From Beijerinckiaceae bacterium (GTDB taxonomy: Bacteria; Pseudomonadota; Alphaproteobacteria; Rhizobiales; Beijerinckiaceae), in contig CANJWR010000023.1 in assembly GCA_947478455.1 (NCBI GenBank), forward strand, positions 1 through 37,921: a stretch of 37,921 nt of DNA. The letters run 5' to 3'. Below are positions 1-8,086 of the stretch, one piece after another (the first letter of the stretch is position 1; each line of letters opens with the position of its first letter). Under the pieces are notes generated by a model. It was given only the letters and a program-made list of their open reading frames with translations, ran no database searches and was not told the origin of the DNA. A program made the position numbers and the translations under genes.

Positions 1-611
1 AGCGCCTGTCCGGTCACCGACGTGTCGGCGCGACCATAGCGTTGATCTGACACTATCTTGAGGCCAAACTTTGCGCCTTGCGCCTTCATCTCGTCGACCC
101 AGAGATCGCCCCAGGAATCCGAGAATCCGATCATGCCGACTTCTTTCACGCCATTCTTCTGCATGTGCTCGAAGATCTTCTTCGCCATCAGCGGAACCGG
201 CTGGGGCATCACGACGCTCCATTTCTCCTTGCCGGGCGCAAACGGCATCGGGCCAAGGCCGAAATGTGGAACGCCGGCTTCGAAAGCGACATTGGAAATC
301 GCAATTGTCGGCGGTGTCGTGGCGGAACCGAGAATCACATCGACCTTGTTTTCGGTGATGAGACGGCGGGCATTTGTGGTTGCGGTCGTGGGGTCGCCTG
401 CATCGTCGAGAACGATGAGATTAAGCTTCACGCCAGCGATTTCCTTCGCGACGAATTCAAGCGAATTGCGTTCGGGAATTCCGAGCGCAGCCGCGGGGCC
501 GGTGGTGGAAATCGAGATGCCGATGTTTATGTCCTGCGCCTGAGCGCCCGACAGGGATGCGCCAACGAGCAAAGCGCCCGCGATGCAGACCGAACGTGTC
601 TTGCTAATCAT
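1..611 (-). CDS. ABC transporter substrate-binding protein, branched-chain amino acid (LivK) type, 3' end outside window
   Basis: I translated this frame by hand from an ATG at 611; it stays open to the window edge (about 203 codons), so the C-terminus is missing. A signal peptide is visible: a basic start (MISKTR), a hydrophobic stretch and an AQA-type cleavage site near residue 25. The mature protein opens with INIGISISTTGPAAALG, the usual start of periplasmic type I binding proteins of the Leu/Ile/Val family. It is the last gene seen in the minus-strand catabolic operon, 36 bp after the thioesterase. In Rhodopseudomonas, related binding proteins beside coumarate genes bind aromatic acids, so the ligand here is probably a phenylpropanoid or aromatic acid. 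That ligand is inferred from context only. The matching permeases and ATPases would lie to the left of the window. Confidence 0.85.
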   Translation of the reverse strand, partial: MISKTRSVCIAGALLVGASLSGAQAQDINIGISISTTGPAAALGIPERNSLEFVAKEIAGVKLNLIVLDDAGDPTTATTNARRLITENKVDVILGSATTPPTIAISNVAFEAGVPHFGLGPMPFAPGKEKWSVVMPQPVPLMAKKIFEHMQKNGVKEVGMIGFSDSWGDLWVDEMKAQGAKFGLKIVSDQRYGRADTSVTGQA

Positions 612-647
612 GTTCACTCCCTTGTTCGCGCTATGCGAGGCCGCGCG

Positions 648-1079
648 TCAGCCTTTTTTAAAACGGTCGATAATCTCTTGCGGAACGGGCCTTGATTTCA
701 TACGTGCTGGATCGTCCGGATGCCGACCTGTCCAGACGCGAGTCTCCCATGCCTCAATGGCGAGTGCTTCGCCTTTGTAAACCTTGTGGGTCACATCGAA
801 GCTCGAACGGCGGAATTCCGCAATTGTGCTTTCGATTATGATGTCGTCGCCATAGGTGGACGGGATGATGAATCTGGCGCGCGTGTCCACCATTGGATAG
901 CCGATGAAGTCGCTGTTCTTTTGCAATACCGGCTGGGAAAAGCCGGCGGCCTCGAACAAATACTGCGTCGAGGCGTCGAAGAACGCGAAATAGCGCGGAT
1001 AGAAGACGATATTTGCGGCGTCACAATCGCCCCATTCAATCCGCACTGTGCGCCGGTTCGTGAGCATACGGGTTTCCAT
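648..1079 (-). CDS. Acyl-CoA thioesterase, 4-hydroxybenzoyl-CoA thioesterase (hotdog) family
   Basis: This is a 143-aa single hotdog-fold domain, normal for the family. The N-terminal motif WGDCDAANIVFYPRYF (residues 16-31) matches the active-site strand and helix of Pseudomonas-type 4-hydroxybenzoyl-CoA thioesterase, whose catalytic Asp is the second Asp of GDCD (D20 here). It would hydrolyse an aryl- or acyl-CoA to the free acid in the cytoplasm. The gene starts 6 bp after the SDR stop codon, so the two are co-transcribed. Together with the ligase, crotonase and SDR, this suggests release of a benzoate-type product after side-chain shortening of a cinnamate-type substrate. ATG at 1079 is used; M5 is an alternative start. 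The exact substrate is unknown. Confidence 0.85.
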   Translation of the reverse strand: METRMLTNRRTVRIEWGDCDAANIVFYPRYFAFFDASTQYLFEAAGFSQPVLQKNSDFIGYPMVDTRARFIIPSTYGDDIIIESTIAEFRRSSFDVTHKVYKGEALAIEAWETRVWTGRHPDDPARMKSRPVPQEIIDRFKKG

Positions 1080-1085
1080 TCAGAC

Positions 1086-1847
1086 TTATTTGGGGGCCAT
1101 GCGCAGAGCGCCGTCGAGTCGGATGATTTCGCCGTTGAGGAAACCGTTTTCCACGCAATGCAGCGCCAGCGCGGCAAATTCAGACGGATCGCCGAGGCGC
1201 GGCGGAAATGGAACGGACGCCGCCAGACTTTTTTGCGCAGGCTCCGGCAGTTCGGCCAGCAAAGGCGTCAGGAAAAGCCCCGGCGCAATGGTCAGAACCC
1301 GAATGCCGAACTGGGCGAACTCGCGAGCAACCGGAAGCGTAAGAGCCGCAATGCCGCCCTTGGAGGCAGAATAGGCGGCTTGCCCGATCTGTCCCTCGAA
1401 AGCCGCCACCGAAGCGGTGGAGACAATGACGCCGCGTTCGCCGCCCGCGAGCGGCTCGTGTTTCGTCATTTCAGCGCCCGCAAGGCGCATCATGTTGAAC
1501 GAGCCGACGAGGTTCACGCGGATAATTTTCTCGAACTCGGCCAGATCGCAGGGCCCGTCGCGGCCGACCACGCGACGGGCCACCGCAATGCCGGCGCAAT
1601 TCACCAGAACCCGCACGGCGCCGAGGTCGTTTTGCGCCTGCGCGATAGCGGCGGCTGCGCCTTTTGCGTCAGCCACGTCGCACACATAGGCCTTGCCGCC
1701 GATGGATTGCGCGACCTCGTTTGCGCCCTTCGGGTTGATGTCGAAGACCGCGACCTTTGCGCCTTTGTCGGCCATCGCCCGCGCGGTGGCGGCGCCAAGG
1801 CCCGAGCCTGCGCCGGTGACGATTGCGGTGATGCCTGCGAGGTTCAT
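1086..1847 (-). CDS. SDR-family dehydrogenase, 3-hydroxyacyl-CoA dehydrogenase type 2-like
   Basis: This 253-aa protein is a classical short-chain dehydrogenase. It has the nucleotide-binding TGAGSGLG (residues 11-18), NCAG (83-86), catalytic Ser146 and the YSASK motif (Tyr159, Lys163). An acidic residue after strand 2 (FDINP) favours NAD over NADP. The sequence resembles type II 3-hydroxyacyl-CoA dehydrogenases (HSD10-like), including the AFEGQIGQAAYSASK stretch typical of that group. It probably oxidises the 3-hydroxyacyl-CoA made by the neighbouring crotonase. A GGAGAG-like ribosome-binding site lies just upstream of the ATG. The family assignment is firm; the substrate is inferred from the operon. 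Confidence 0.88.
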   Translation of the reverse strand: MNLAGITAIVTGAGSGLGAATARAMADKGAKVAVFDINPKGANEVAQSIGGKAYVCDVADAKGAAAAIAQAQNDLGAVRVLVNCAGIAVARRVVGRDGPCDLAEFEKIIRVNLVGSFNMMRLAGAEMTKHEPLAGGERGVIVSTASVAAFEGQIGQAAYSASKGGIAALTLPVAREFAQFGIRVLTIAPGLFLTPLLAELPEPAQKSLAASVPFPPRLGDPSEFAALALHCVENGFLNGEIIRLDGALRMAPK

Positions 1848-1915
1848 GGCCTGTCTCTCCTCATCTCATCATAGCAGCTTGTTCGAAATCTTCCGCGATG
1901 CGTCGGCATGGTCCT

Positions 1916-3763
1916 TCACGTCGTGCATAGTGTGCGAGCCGAGGGTTGTTCAAGATAAAGCTCCTCGACCAGATCAGGCCTGCTCTCCAGTACGGCGCGC
2001 TGGTTTATGGAGCCCTTGTCGGTGACTTCGCCGAGATCGATGGAGGGCGGTGTTTCCAGCACGATGGCGCGGACGACACGTGTCGAACTTCCGGTGCTTT
2101 TTACTGCGAAGCTTGCCAGATGTTTCGTGAGTTCGGTGCGAATTTCCGGGTGCTCTGCAAACGCCCGTAGGGGCGCATCGGGTGAAAGTTCAGGCGCGAG
2201 CGTGCGGCAGCCTTCGGGGTCGAGCAACAGTAGAGCTGTCACATCGTCGGTGCCGTGGCCGGCGATAATTGCCTCGCGTAGCAGCGGCGCGAAATGGGCC
2301 ACCATCGCGGCGCGTAGCGGACCGACGCTGACCCATGTGCCGGTGCCGAGCTTGAAATCTTCCGTCACGCGGCCGTCGAAAATGAACCCCATGGCGGGAT
2401 CGTTCTCGTCGACGAATTTCACCGCATCGCCGAACTTGTAGAAGCCTTCCTCATCGAAGGCGGCTGCTGTGAGATCGGGCTGGCGCCAGTAGCCGGGCGT
2501 GATGTTGGGACCGCGCACGCGGGCTTCAAGTTTCGTGCCGTTGTGGACGAGCTTCAACTCGCAATCCGGTGTCGGAATGCCGATCATTCCAGCGCGCGCC
2601 GCCCGGATCGTGGTGAACAGCGCCGATGGTCCGGTCTCGGTCGCCCCCAAACCGGTCATCATGAAAATGCGTTCGCCGACAGTCTGCACGGCGAGTTCGT
2701 CAAGCTCGTCCCACACATGCTGCGGCAGGCCTGCGCCGGCATAGAACATCATTTTCAGGCTGCTGAAGAAATTGCGCCGAAGGTCATCGTCAATACGCAT
2801 GCGGGCGACGAGCATTTCGTAGCCCTTCGGGACGTTGAAATAGATTGTCGGGGCAATCTCCTTGAGGTTCTGAACCGTCGGCTCGAAGCCCGGACCCGGC
2901 ACCGGCTTGCCGAAATCGATGTAGAACGAGCCGCCATTGTCGAGCGCAATCGAGATGTTGTGGTTGCCGCCGAATGTGTGATTCCAGGGCAGCCAGTCCA
3001 CCAGCACGGGCGGCTCGTCTTCCAGAAACGCCATCGAATGCAGGATCTGGCGCGCATTGGAGCAGATCAGCCGTTGCGTGTTGATCACCGCTTTCGGCAT
3101 CGAAGTTGAGCCTGATGTGAACAGGAATTTTGCGATCGTATCCGGCCCCACGGCTTCGTGCGCGGCCTGCATGGCGGGCGTCGGCGTCGTGTTCAGCAAA
3201 TCCGCGAACAGGGTCGCCGAGCGGCCCGGCGGCGGATCGCGCGTCACGACCAGTTCTGCGTCGGCAGGCATGATGGCCGCAATGGCGCGCGCAAAGACGC
3301 TGCCGCTGGCGGCGAAAATCAGTTTCGGGGTGAGCAAGTTGACGATGTGGCGCAACTTGCCGAAATCGGTCGAGACCAGCGAATAGGCCACCGACACGGG
3401 GGCAAACGGTATACCCACATGGACGCAGGCCAGATGTAGCAACAAATGCTCAATGTCGTTGCCGGACAGGATAGCAACCGGGCGATCAACCGAAAGGCCG
3501 CGCGCCACAAGCGCAGAACCGATGCGTTCGACGGCGTCGAGCGTCTGAGCGTAGGTGAGCGTGCGCCATGTTCCGTCGGGCTTTCGCTCGCCGACGAAGG
3601 TGCGATCCGGCGCCTTCTGTGCCCAATGCACGAGGCGATCCGTGATGCATGTCGGGTAAGGTCCCAGCAGATGCGTGGAACGCACGCGCATTGAGCCGTC
3701 CGGGCGCTTCTCCAGCGTCACTTGATCTGATCCAAGTCTGACTGCGCGCAGCTTGTGTTGCAT
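1916..3763 (-). CDS. Feruloyl/4-coumaroyl-CoA synthase-like acyl-CoA ligase
   Basis: This 615-aa member of the ANL adenylating superfamily activates a carboxylic acid with ATP and CoA. Visible motifs are the P-loop-like TSGSTSMPK (216-224), the A5 motif GATETGP (373-379) and FGD (444-446), which contains the ribose-binding Asp. Length and details such as VDWLPWNHTFGGNHN and the GTWVSVGPLR C-terminal region are typical of bacterial feruloyl-CoA synthases (fcs/couB type) rather than short plant-type 4CL enzymes. It lies between the crotonase (39 bp upstream) and the SDR (68 bp downstream) in the same operon. The likely substrate is a hydroxycinnamate such as ferulate or coumarate, but related ligases accept other aromatic acids. 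Confidence 0.85.
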   Translation of the reverse strand: MQHKLRAVRLGSDQVTLEKRPDGSMRVRSTHLLGPYPTCITDRLVHWAQKAPDRTFVGERKPDGTWRTLTYAQTLDAVERIGSALVARGLSVDRPVAILSGNDIEHLLLHLACVHVGIPFAPVSVAYSLVSTDFGKLRHIVNLLTPKLIFAASGSVFARAIAAIMPADAELVVTRDPPPGRSATLFADLLNTTPTPAMQAAHEAVGPDTIAKFLFTSGSTSMPKAVINTQRLICSNARQILHSMAFLEDEPPVLVDWLPWNHTFGGNHNISIALDNGGSFYIDFGKPVPGPGFEPTVQNLKEIAPTIYFNVPKGYEMLVARMRIDDDLRRNFFSSLKMMFYAGAGLPQHVWDELDELAVQTVGERIFMMTGLGATETGPSALFTTIRAARAGMIGIPTPDCELKLVHNGTKLEARVRGPNITPGYWRQPDLTAAAFDEEGFYKFGDAVKFVDENDPAMGFIFDGRVTEDFKLGTGTWVSVGPLRAAMVAHFAPLLREAIIAGHGTDDVTALLLLDPEGCRTLAPELSPDAPLRAFAEHPEIRTELTKHLASFAVKSTGSSTRVVRAIVLETPPSIDLGEVTDKGSINQRAVLESRPDLVEELYLEQPSARTLCTT

Positions 3764-3802
3764 GGGGTTCTGGCGTTCCCGTGGCTGTTGGCGGTGCGTC
3801 GG

Positions 3803-4615
3803 CTACTTTTTCTCGACCTGAACCTTGGGTGCCTTCTTGTCCAGGAAGGCCCGCACACGGCGCTTTGCTTCCACGTCGGATTGAGCGATGGCCGACATGA
3901 GCGATTCTGTCAGATAACCGGCGGCCGGGTCGGCGCTGGCGATGCGTGGCAGGGCCTGCACCACAGCGAAATTCGTCAGGGGCGCGTTGGCGGCGATGCG
4001 CTCCGCCAGCACGAGCGCTTTCCCAAGACCCTCGCCGTTTTCGACCAGATATTGCGAGAAGCCGATCGCCAGGCCTTCTTCTGCGTTATAGGTGTGCCCG
4101 GTGAGCATCATGTCGGCCATGCGGGCGACGCCCACCAGACGCGGAATGCGCACTGATCCGCCGCCGCCGACGAAGATGCCGCGCTGGCCCTCCGGCAAGG
4201 CATAGAAGGCGCTGCGTTCTGCGACACGGATATGGGTTGCGCAGGCGAGTTCGAGGCCGCCGCCGATGACCGCGCCTTTCAGCACAGAAACCACCGGCGC
4301 GCGGCTGAATTCGATTTTCTGAAAAGCCCTGTGCCACATGGCCGAATGGGCCATGCCCTCGGGGGCGTCGCGCTCGGTCAGTTCGGAGAGATCGAGGCCG
4401 GCGGAGAAATGATCGCCGACACCATGCAGCACGATGGCCCTAACGTCTGCGTCAAGAGTCGCGAAGAGATGATCGATGGCCAGTACGGTTGCGTCGTTCA
4501 TGGCGTTGCGCTTGAGGGCGCGATTGATGCCGACGAGGAGCATTCCGTCGCGACGCTCGGTCACCAGCGGCGCGTTTTGCGTCTGCATTGCAACCGCAGC
4601 CTGCTTCGCGCCCAT
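3803..4615 (-). CDS. Crotonase / enoyl-CoA hydratase family protein
   Basis: This 270-aa crotonase-fold protein has the oxyanion-hole segment FSAGLDL (70-76) and GGGLELA (118-124). Both acid/base glutamates of hydratases are present (E122 and E142, the latter in ALPEG), so it should hydrate an enoyl-CoA. It could also act as a hydratase-lyase, as in the Ech step that turns feruloyl-CoA into vanillin; the adjacent SDR makes a beta-oxidative route more likely. It is the first gene of the minus-strand catabolic operon. A strong GGAGGA ribosome-binding site sits about 5 bp before the ATG, which supports this start. A palindrome lies about 31 bp upstream of the start codon. Confidence 0.88.
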   Translation of the reverse strand: MGAKQAAVAMQTQNAPLVTERRDGMLLVGINRALKRNAMNDATVLAIDHLFATLDADVRAIVLHGVGDHFSAGLDLSELTERDAPEGMAHSAMWHRAFQKIEFSRAPVVSVLKGAVIGGGLELACATHIRVAERSAFYALPEGQRGIFVGGGGSVRIPRLVGVARMADMMLTGHTYNAEEGLAIGFSQYLVENGEGLGKALVLAERIAANAPLTNFAVVQALPRIASADPAAGYLTESLMSAIAQSDVEAKRRVRAFLDKKAPKVQVEKK

Positions 4616-4645
4616 GGGTTCCTCCGGATCAAGTTAGGATCGTTA

Positions 4646-4658
4646 TAGTTCATAACTA
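4646..4658. promoter_or_regulatory. Palindrome, candidate MarR-type operator of the catabolic operon
   Basis: TAGTTCATAACTA is a perfect inverted repeat (TAGTT-CAT-AACTA) in the 111-bp gap between the divergent crotonase and DMT-transporter genes. A second, overlapping dyad, GTTAT-N5-ATAAC, spans 4642-4656. AT-rich dyads of this size in front of hydroxycinnamoyl-CoA genes are typical of operators for MarR-family repressors such as CouR, which respond to the CoA thioester. No regulator gene is present in the window, so this role is inferred. Confidence 0.4.
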
Positions 4659-4726
4659 ATTCTTCAGTCAAGCCGGGTTTGCGCCGCCGGGCTGCTTCGC
4701 TATTGTGGCCGTAACCCAAGGACAAT

Positions 4727-5659
4727 GTGCAAAGCTCCGCCCCCGAAACTCCGAATGTGCTCCGTTTGATGATCGCGCCGCTCGCGCGCATCTGGTCCGG
4801 TATGTCGCCGATGGCGCGCGGGGTTTTTCTGGTCTCGACGGGATCTTTGACGCTGGTGATCATGGGATCCATCACCAAGCTTCTCGGGGATCGGCTGCCG
4901 AGCTTCGAGCTTTTGTTCTTCCGTTCCTTCGTGGGCTTTTTCTTTGTCGCGCCGCTTTTTTGGCGCGATCCGACGGAGCCGTTCCGGACGAAGCGGTTCG
5001 GGATGCATTTCGTACGGGGAGCCATCGGGTCTGCCGGCAATATGTGCTTCTTCTGGACGCTGACGCATATGCTGCTTGCGGATGCGATGGCGCTGCAGTT
5101 TTCGCGACCGCTGTTCATGATCCCGCTGGCGGTGCTGTTTCTGCGCGAAGTGGTCAGTGCAAACCGGATGATTGTGTCGACCATCGGGTTTGCAGGCATT
5201 CTGCTTTATGCGCGACCCTTCACGGCGGGCTTTGACCCCAATGTGGTGGTCGGGGCAATGGGGGCCATGTTCGGCGGGCTGGTGATCGTCTGCATCAAGC
5301 GGCTCTCGACCACCGAATCGACCGCGACGATCATGTTCTACTATGCGTTCTGGAATGCGATTCTGGTGGCGATTCCGACCTGGAGCGTCTGGGTCACGCC
5401 GCAGGGGGCCGAATGGCCGCTGCTGGTGTTGATCGGCATTCTGGGCATCGGCGGTCAGGCGCTGGTGACGTCCGGGCTGCGGCTTGGCGATTCGACAGCG
5501 CTGACGCCGCTCGACTATTCGCGCGTGCTCTATTCGGCGATTATCGGTTTTCTGTTTTTCGGCGAATTGCCCGGCCCGTGGAGCCTCGCCGGCATGGGGC
5601 TGATCCTTGCGGCCTCACTCTATCTTGTGCTGACCGAGCGGCGGCGTGGGCCTGCCTGA
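4727..5659 (+). CDS. DMT-superfamily (EamA) transporter
   Basis: This 310-aa inner-membrane protein has about ten predicted hydrophobic segments arranged as two EamA repeats (roughly residues 25-160 and 170-305). It shows the characteristic ALQFSRPLFMIPLAVLFLRE and LTPLDYSRVLYSAIIGFLFF segments that end each repeat. Such carriers export small metabolites; the substrate cannot be read from sequence. The start used is GTG at 4727 preceded by AAGGA; the next in-frame start, at residue 15, would also keep the first membrane segment. It is transcribed divergently from the catabolic operon and ends 3 bp from the convergent kpsF. It could export a product of the catabolic operon or be unrelated to it. 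Confidence 0.85.
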   Translation: MQSSAPETPNVLRLMIAPLARIWSGMSPMARGVFLVSTGSLTLVIMGSITKLLGDRLPSFELLFFRSFVGFFFVAPLFWRDPTEPFRTKRFGMHFVRGAIGSAGNMCFFWTLTHMLLADAMALQFSRPLFMIPLAVLFLREVVSANRMIVSTIGFAGILLYARPFTAGFDPNVVVGAMGAMFGGLVIVCIKRLSTTESTATIMFYYAFWNAILVAIPTWSVWVTPQGAEWPLLVLIGILGIGGQALVTSGLRLGDSTALTPLDYSRVLYSAIIGFLFFGELPGPWSLAGMGLILAASLYLVLTERRRGPA

Positions 5660-5662
5660 GGC

Positions 5663-6679
5663 TCAGGCGATCCCGATGGCGTAGAGATCGTGCAGATGCA
5701 CGATGCCGACCGGCTTACGGGCGTCATCCACCACGATCACCACATTGCGCTTCTTCTCGTTGAGAAGCGCCAGCGCCTCGGCCGCCATGGCGTCGGATTC
5801 GATGGTCATGGGCGTGACGGTCATGATCGACCGCACCGGCGCGCCGAGCAGATCGCCGCCGGACTTCATGTGGCGGCGCAGATCGCCGTCGGTGATAATG
5901 CCGGCCAGCAGGCCCTGACGGTCGATGACCGCCACGCAGCCAAGGCGTTTGCCGGTCATCTCGATGACAGCAGTCTCCATACGGGCGTCGTCGGCCACAA
6001 CCGGCATGTTGTCGCCGCTGTGCATAATGTCGCGAACGAAGGCCAGCTGGGCACCGAGCTTGCCGCCCGGATGGAAGGCGCGGAAATCCTGCGCCGTAAA
6101 GCCGCGCGCCTCAAGCAGCGCCACCGCCAACGCATCCCCGATGGCGAGCTGCATCGTGGTGGACGTGGTGGGCGCGAGACCGTTCGGGCAGGCTTCTTCG
6201 GATTTCGGCAGCGCCAGACAGACGTCGGCCTCGCGGCCCAGCGCGCTCTCGGCATTGGAGGTGATGGCGATAAGGCCGATCCGATAGCGACGGGAATAGG
6301 TGATGATGTCGGCCAGTTCGCTGGTTTCGCCGGACCACGACAGGCCGATGATGGAGTCACCCGCCTGAATCATCCCCAGATCGCCATGGCTGGCCTCGCC
6401 CGGATGGACAAAATATGCAGGTGTGCCGGTCGACGCGAAGGTCGCGGCCATTTTGCGGCCCACATGGCCGGATTTTCCCATGCCGGTGATGATGACCCGC
6501 CCGGGCGATTGCCGAATCAACTCGACGGCGGAGTCGAAACGAGCGCCCAGCCCGTCCGGCCCGGCGACCCCGATAGCGTCTTCAAGCGCCGCAATACCAG
6601 CGCGCTCGAGGCGGAGCGTTCGCAGGGCGGATTGGGTGGAGGCCGATCCGGCCTGACGCTGATCATGAACCACTTGCAT
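5663..6679 (-). CDS. kpsF: D-arabinose 5-phosphate isomerase, KpsF/GutQ family
   Basis: The protein has 338 aa, close to the family norm. An N-terminal SIS sugar-isomerase domain (about 45-190) contains GMGKSGH (66-72) and HPGEASHGD (92-100), followed by two CBS domains (about 215-338). It converts ribulose 5-phosphate to arabinose 5-phosphate, the first committed step to CMP-Kdo, in the cytoplasm. It is divergent from the capsule exporter across a 243-bp gap, which suggests coordinated control. KdsD has the same fold and reaction, so whether this copy serves capsule or lipopolysaccharide Kdo cannot be told from sequence. The position next to kpsE/M/T argues for a capsule link. Confidence 0.9.
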   Translation of the reverse strand: MQVVHDQRQAGSASTQSALRTLRLERAGIAALEDAIGVAGPDGLGARFDSAVELIRQSPGRVIITGMGKSGHVGRKMAATFASTGTPAYFVHPGEASHGDLGMIQAGDSIIGLSWSGETSELADIITYSRRYRIGLIAITSNAESALGREADVCLALPKSEEACPNGLAPTTSTTMQLAIGDALAVALLEARGFTAQDFRAFHPGGKLGAQLAFVRDIMHSGDNMPVVADDARMETAVIEMTGKRLGCVAVIDRQGLLAGIITDGDLRRHMKSGGDLLGAPVRSIMTVTPMTIESDAMAAEALALLNEKKRNVVIVVDDARKPVGIVHLHDLYAIGIA

Positions 6680-6922
6680 GACGCCCTCATATCACCGCCC
6701 GGACGAGCTCGCCAGCGCGCCGGCGGTCAATGGGCAAGCTATTGAATTAAATATATATTCAACCCCAGCCGATGCTTGCGGCGTCGCCGCGCCTTGACTT
6801 CGCCGCAAAGAAATGTGCTTCCATAAACCTATGCGCAAACTTTACACGCTATGCAGATTTTCGGGTGAAGCCGGTCAGGGTCAGCCTAAATCTCGCGCCT
6901 CGACCAATATCGGAATTCGAGC
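6680..6922. promoter_or_regulatory. Divergent promoter region between kpsF and the capsule exporter
   Basis: This 243-bp gap separates divergent genes and must hold promoters for both. The most AT-rich part contains an inverted repeat, TTGAAT (6742-6747) and ATTCAA (6757-6762), with a 9-bp AT-only spacer. That could be an operator or part of a promoter. I could not fix convincing -35/-10 pairs, and no small gene is evident. Confidence 0.45.
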
Positions 6923-8086
6923 ATGAAGTCGGTTTCCGTTCCGATGCTCATCTCTAACCTCAAGACCCAATCGGGGTTGGGGCCGCTATTTCGCAATTTG
7001 AGCTTGGTGAGGCTCCTGTTTTTGATGATAGTCGTCGCCCCGACTGTGTCTTCAATTGTCTATTACGGACTGATCGCCAAGCCACGCTATGTGAGTGAAG
7101 CGCAATTAATTGTGCGAAGCGTAAAATCTCCGAAGATTTCAGGGCTGGACGCCATTTTCCGCACATTCGGAATGTCGTCATCAGACGACGACGCATCAGC
7201 CGTTCAGGGTTATCTGGAATCGCGCGATGCTGTTCGGGATCTCGAAAAAACAGTTCCTTTGCGAGAATATTTTTCGAGCAGTTACGCTGACGTTTTCGCG
7301 AAGTTCCCGCGCCTGTTTCGCAGCGATTCGTTCGAATCTCTTTACGAGTATTACCTCGGGCGCATAACGTTGGTGAAGTCCGGCCATACCGGCATCAGCA
7401 CCTTGCGGGTCGTAGCCTTTCGGCCAGAAGACGCCCAGACAATCGCCAGAGCGCTCATTCAGCGCGGAGAAGACCTCGTCAATCGTATGAACGAGCGAGC
7501 CCAGCGGGACGCTATGAGTAGCGCGCAGACACATCTCGAGCGGTCGCAAGCAAATGTGCTAGACGCGCAGTCTAGGATGACGGCTTTTCGAAATCGGGAA
7601 CTGATTGTCGATCCGACCAGTGAATCCATGAAACTGATAGAGCTGGTAGGCACGTTGCGGGCCGATCTGGCGATGACCTCGGCGCAGTTTGATCAAAGCA
7701 AGGCATCGGCGCCGTCTGGCCCTGGCCTTCAGTCGTTACAGGCGCGCGCCCGCGCACTTCAGGACCAGATCAATGCCGAGACTGCGAAAATAGCTGGCAA
7801 CAAGGAAGCGCTCGCGTCAAAAATCTCCGAATTTGAAGGGTTGTCGTTGAGCCGACAATTCGCTGAAGCCCAGTTGATGACTGCATCGGCCAGTCTCGAA
7901 AATGCAATTCAGGATGCCCGACGCCAGCAGATTTATATCGAACAGGTTGTGCAACCAAATTTGCCTGATGAGTCGACCGAGCCGAGAAGGCTGCGGCTTA
8001 TCATTACCGTTTTTGTATTTTCTTTCACGATTTTTGGCATGATCTGGATCTTGTTCATCGGAGCCAGGGAGCACGCGAATGGCTGA
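6923..8086 (+). CDS. Capsule export inner-membrane protein, KpsE/CtrB/BexC family (first copy)
   Basis: This 387-aa polysaccharide co-polymerase (PCP-3) class protein has a short cytoplasmic N-terminus, a first membrane helix (about 27-50), a large periplasmic region rich in coiled coil (about 180-330), and a second helix near the C-terminus (about 358-380). The second helix is preceded by the proline motif QPNLPDESTEPRR. Such proteins oligomerise in the inner membrane and bridge the ABC transporter to the outer-membrane channel. It overlaps the kpsM start by 8 bp, so the two are translationally coupled. A second homologous protein lies two genes downstream; they share the SGTGIS..EVR..RPEDA pattern and the membrane-proximal proline motif but differ widely elsewhere. 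Confidence 0.88.
   Translation: MKSVSVPMLISNLKTQSGLGPLFRNLSLVRLLFLMIVVAPTVSSIVYYGLIAKPRYVSEAQLIVRSVKSPKISGLDAIFRTFGMSSSDDDASAVQGYLESRDAVRDLEKTVPLREYFSSSYADVFAKFPRLFRSDSFESLYEYYLGRITLVKSGHTGISTLRVVAFRPEDAQTIARALIQRGEDLVNRMNERAQRDAMSSAQTHLERSQANVLDAQSRMTAFRNRELIVDPTSESMKLIELVGTLRADLAMTSAQFDQSKASAPSGPGLQSLQARARALQDQINAETAKIAGNKEALASKISEFEGLSLSRQFAEAQLMTASASLENAIQDARRQQIYIEQVVQPNLPDESTEPRRLRLIITVFVFSFTIFGMIWILFIGAREHANG

Noticed and set aside
720-1874. A 384-codon plus-strand frame across the thioesterase and SDR genes
   Set aside because: It spans two well-supported minus-strand genes and has no recognisable domain.
5690-6745. A 351-codon plus-strand frame opposite kpsF
   Set aside because: The KpsF protein on the minus strand is complete with SIS and CBS domains; the antisense product is His/Arg-rich without domains.
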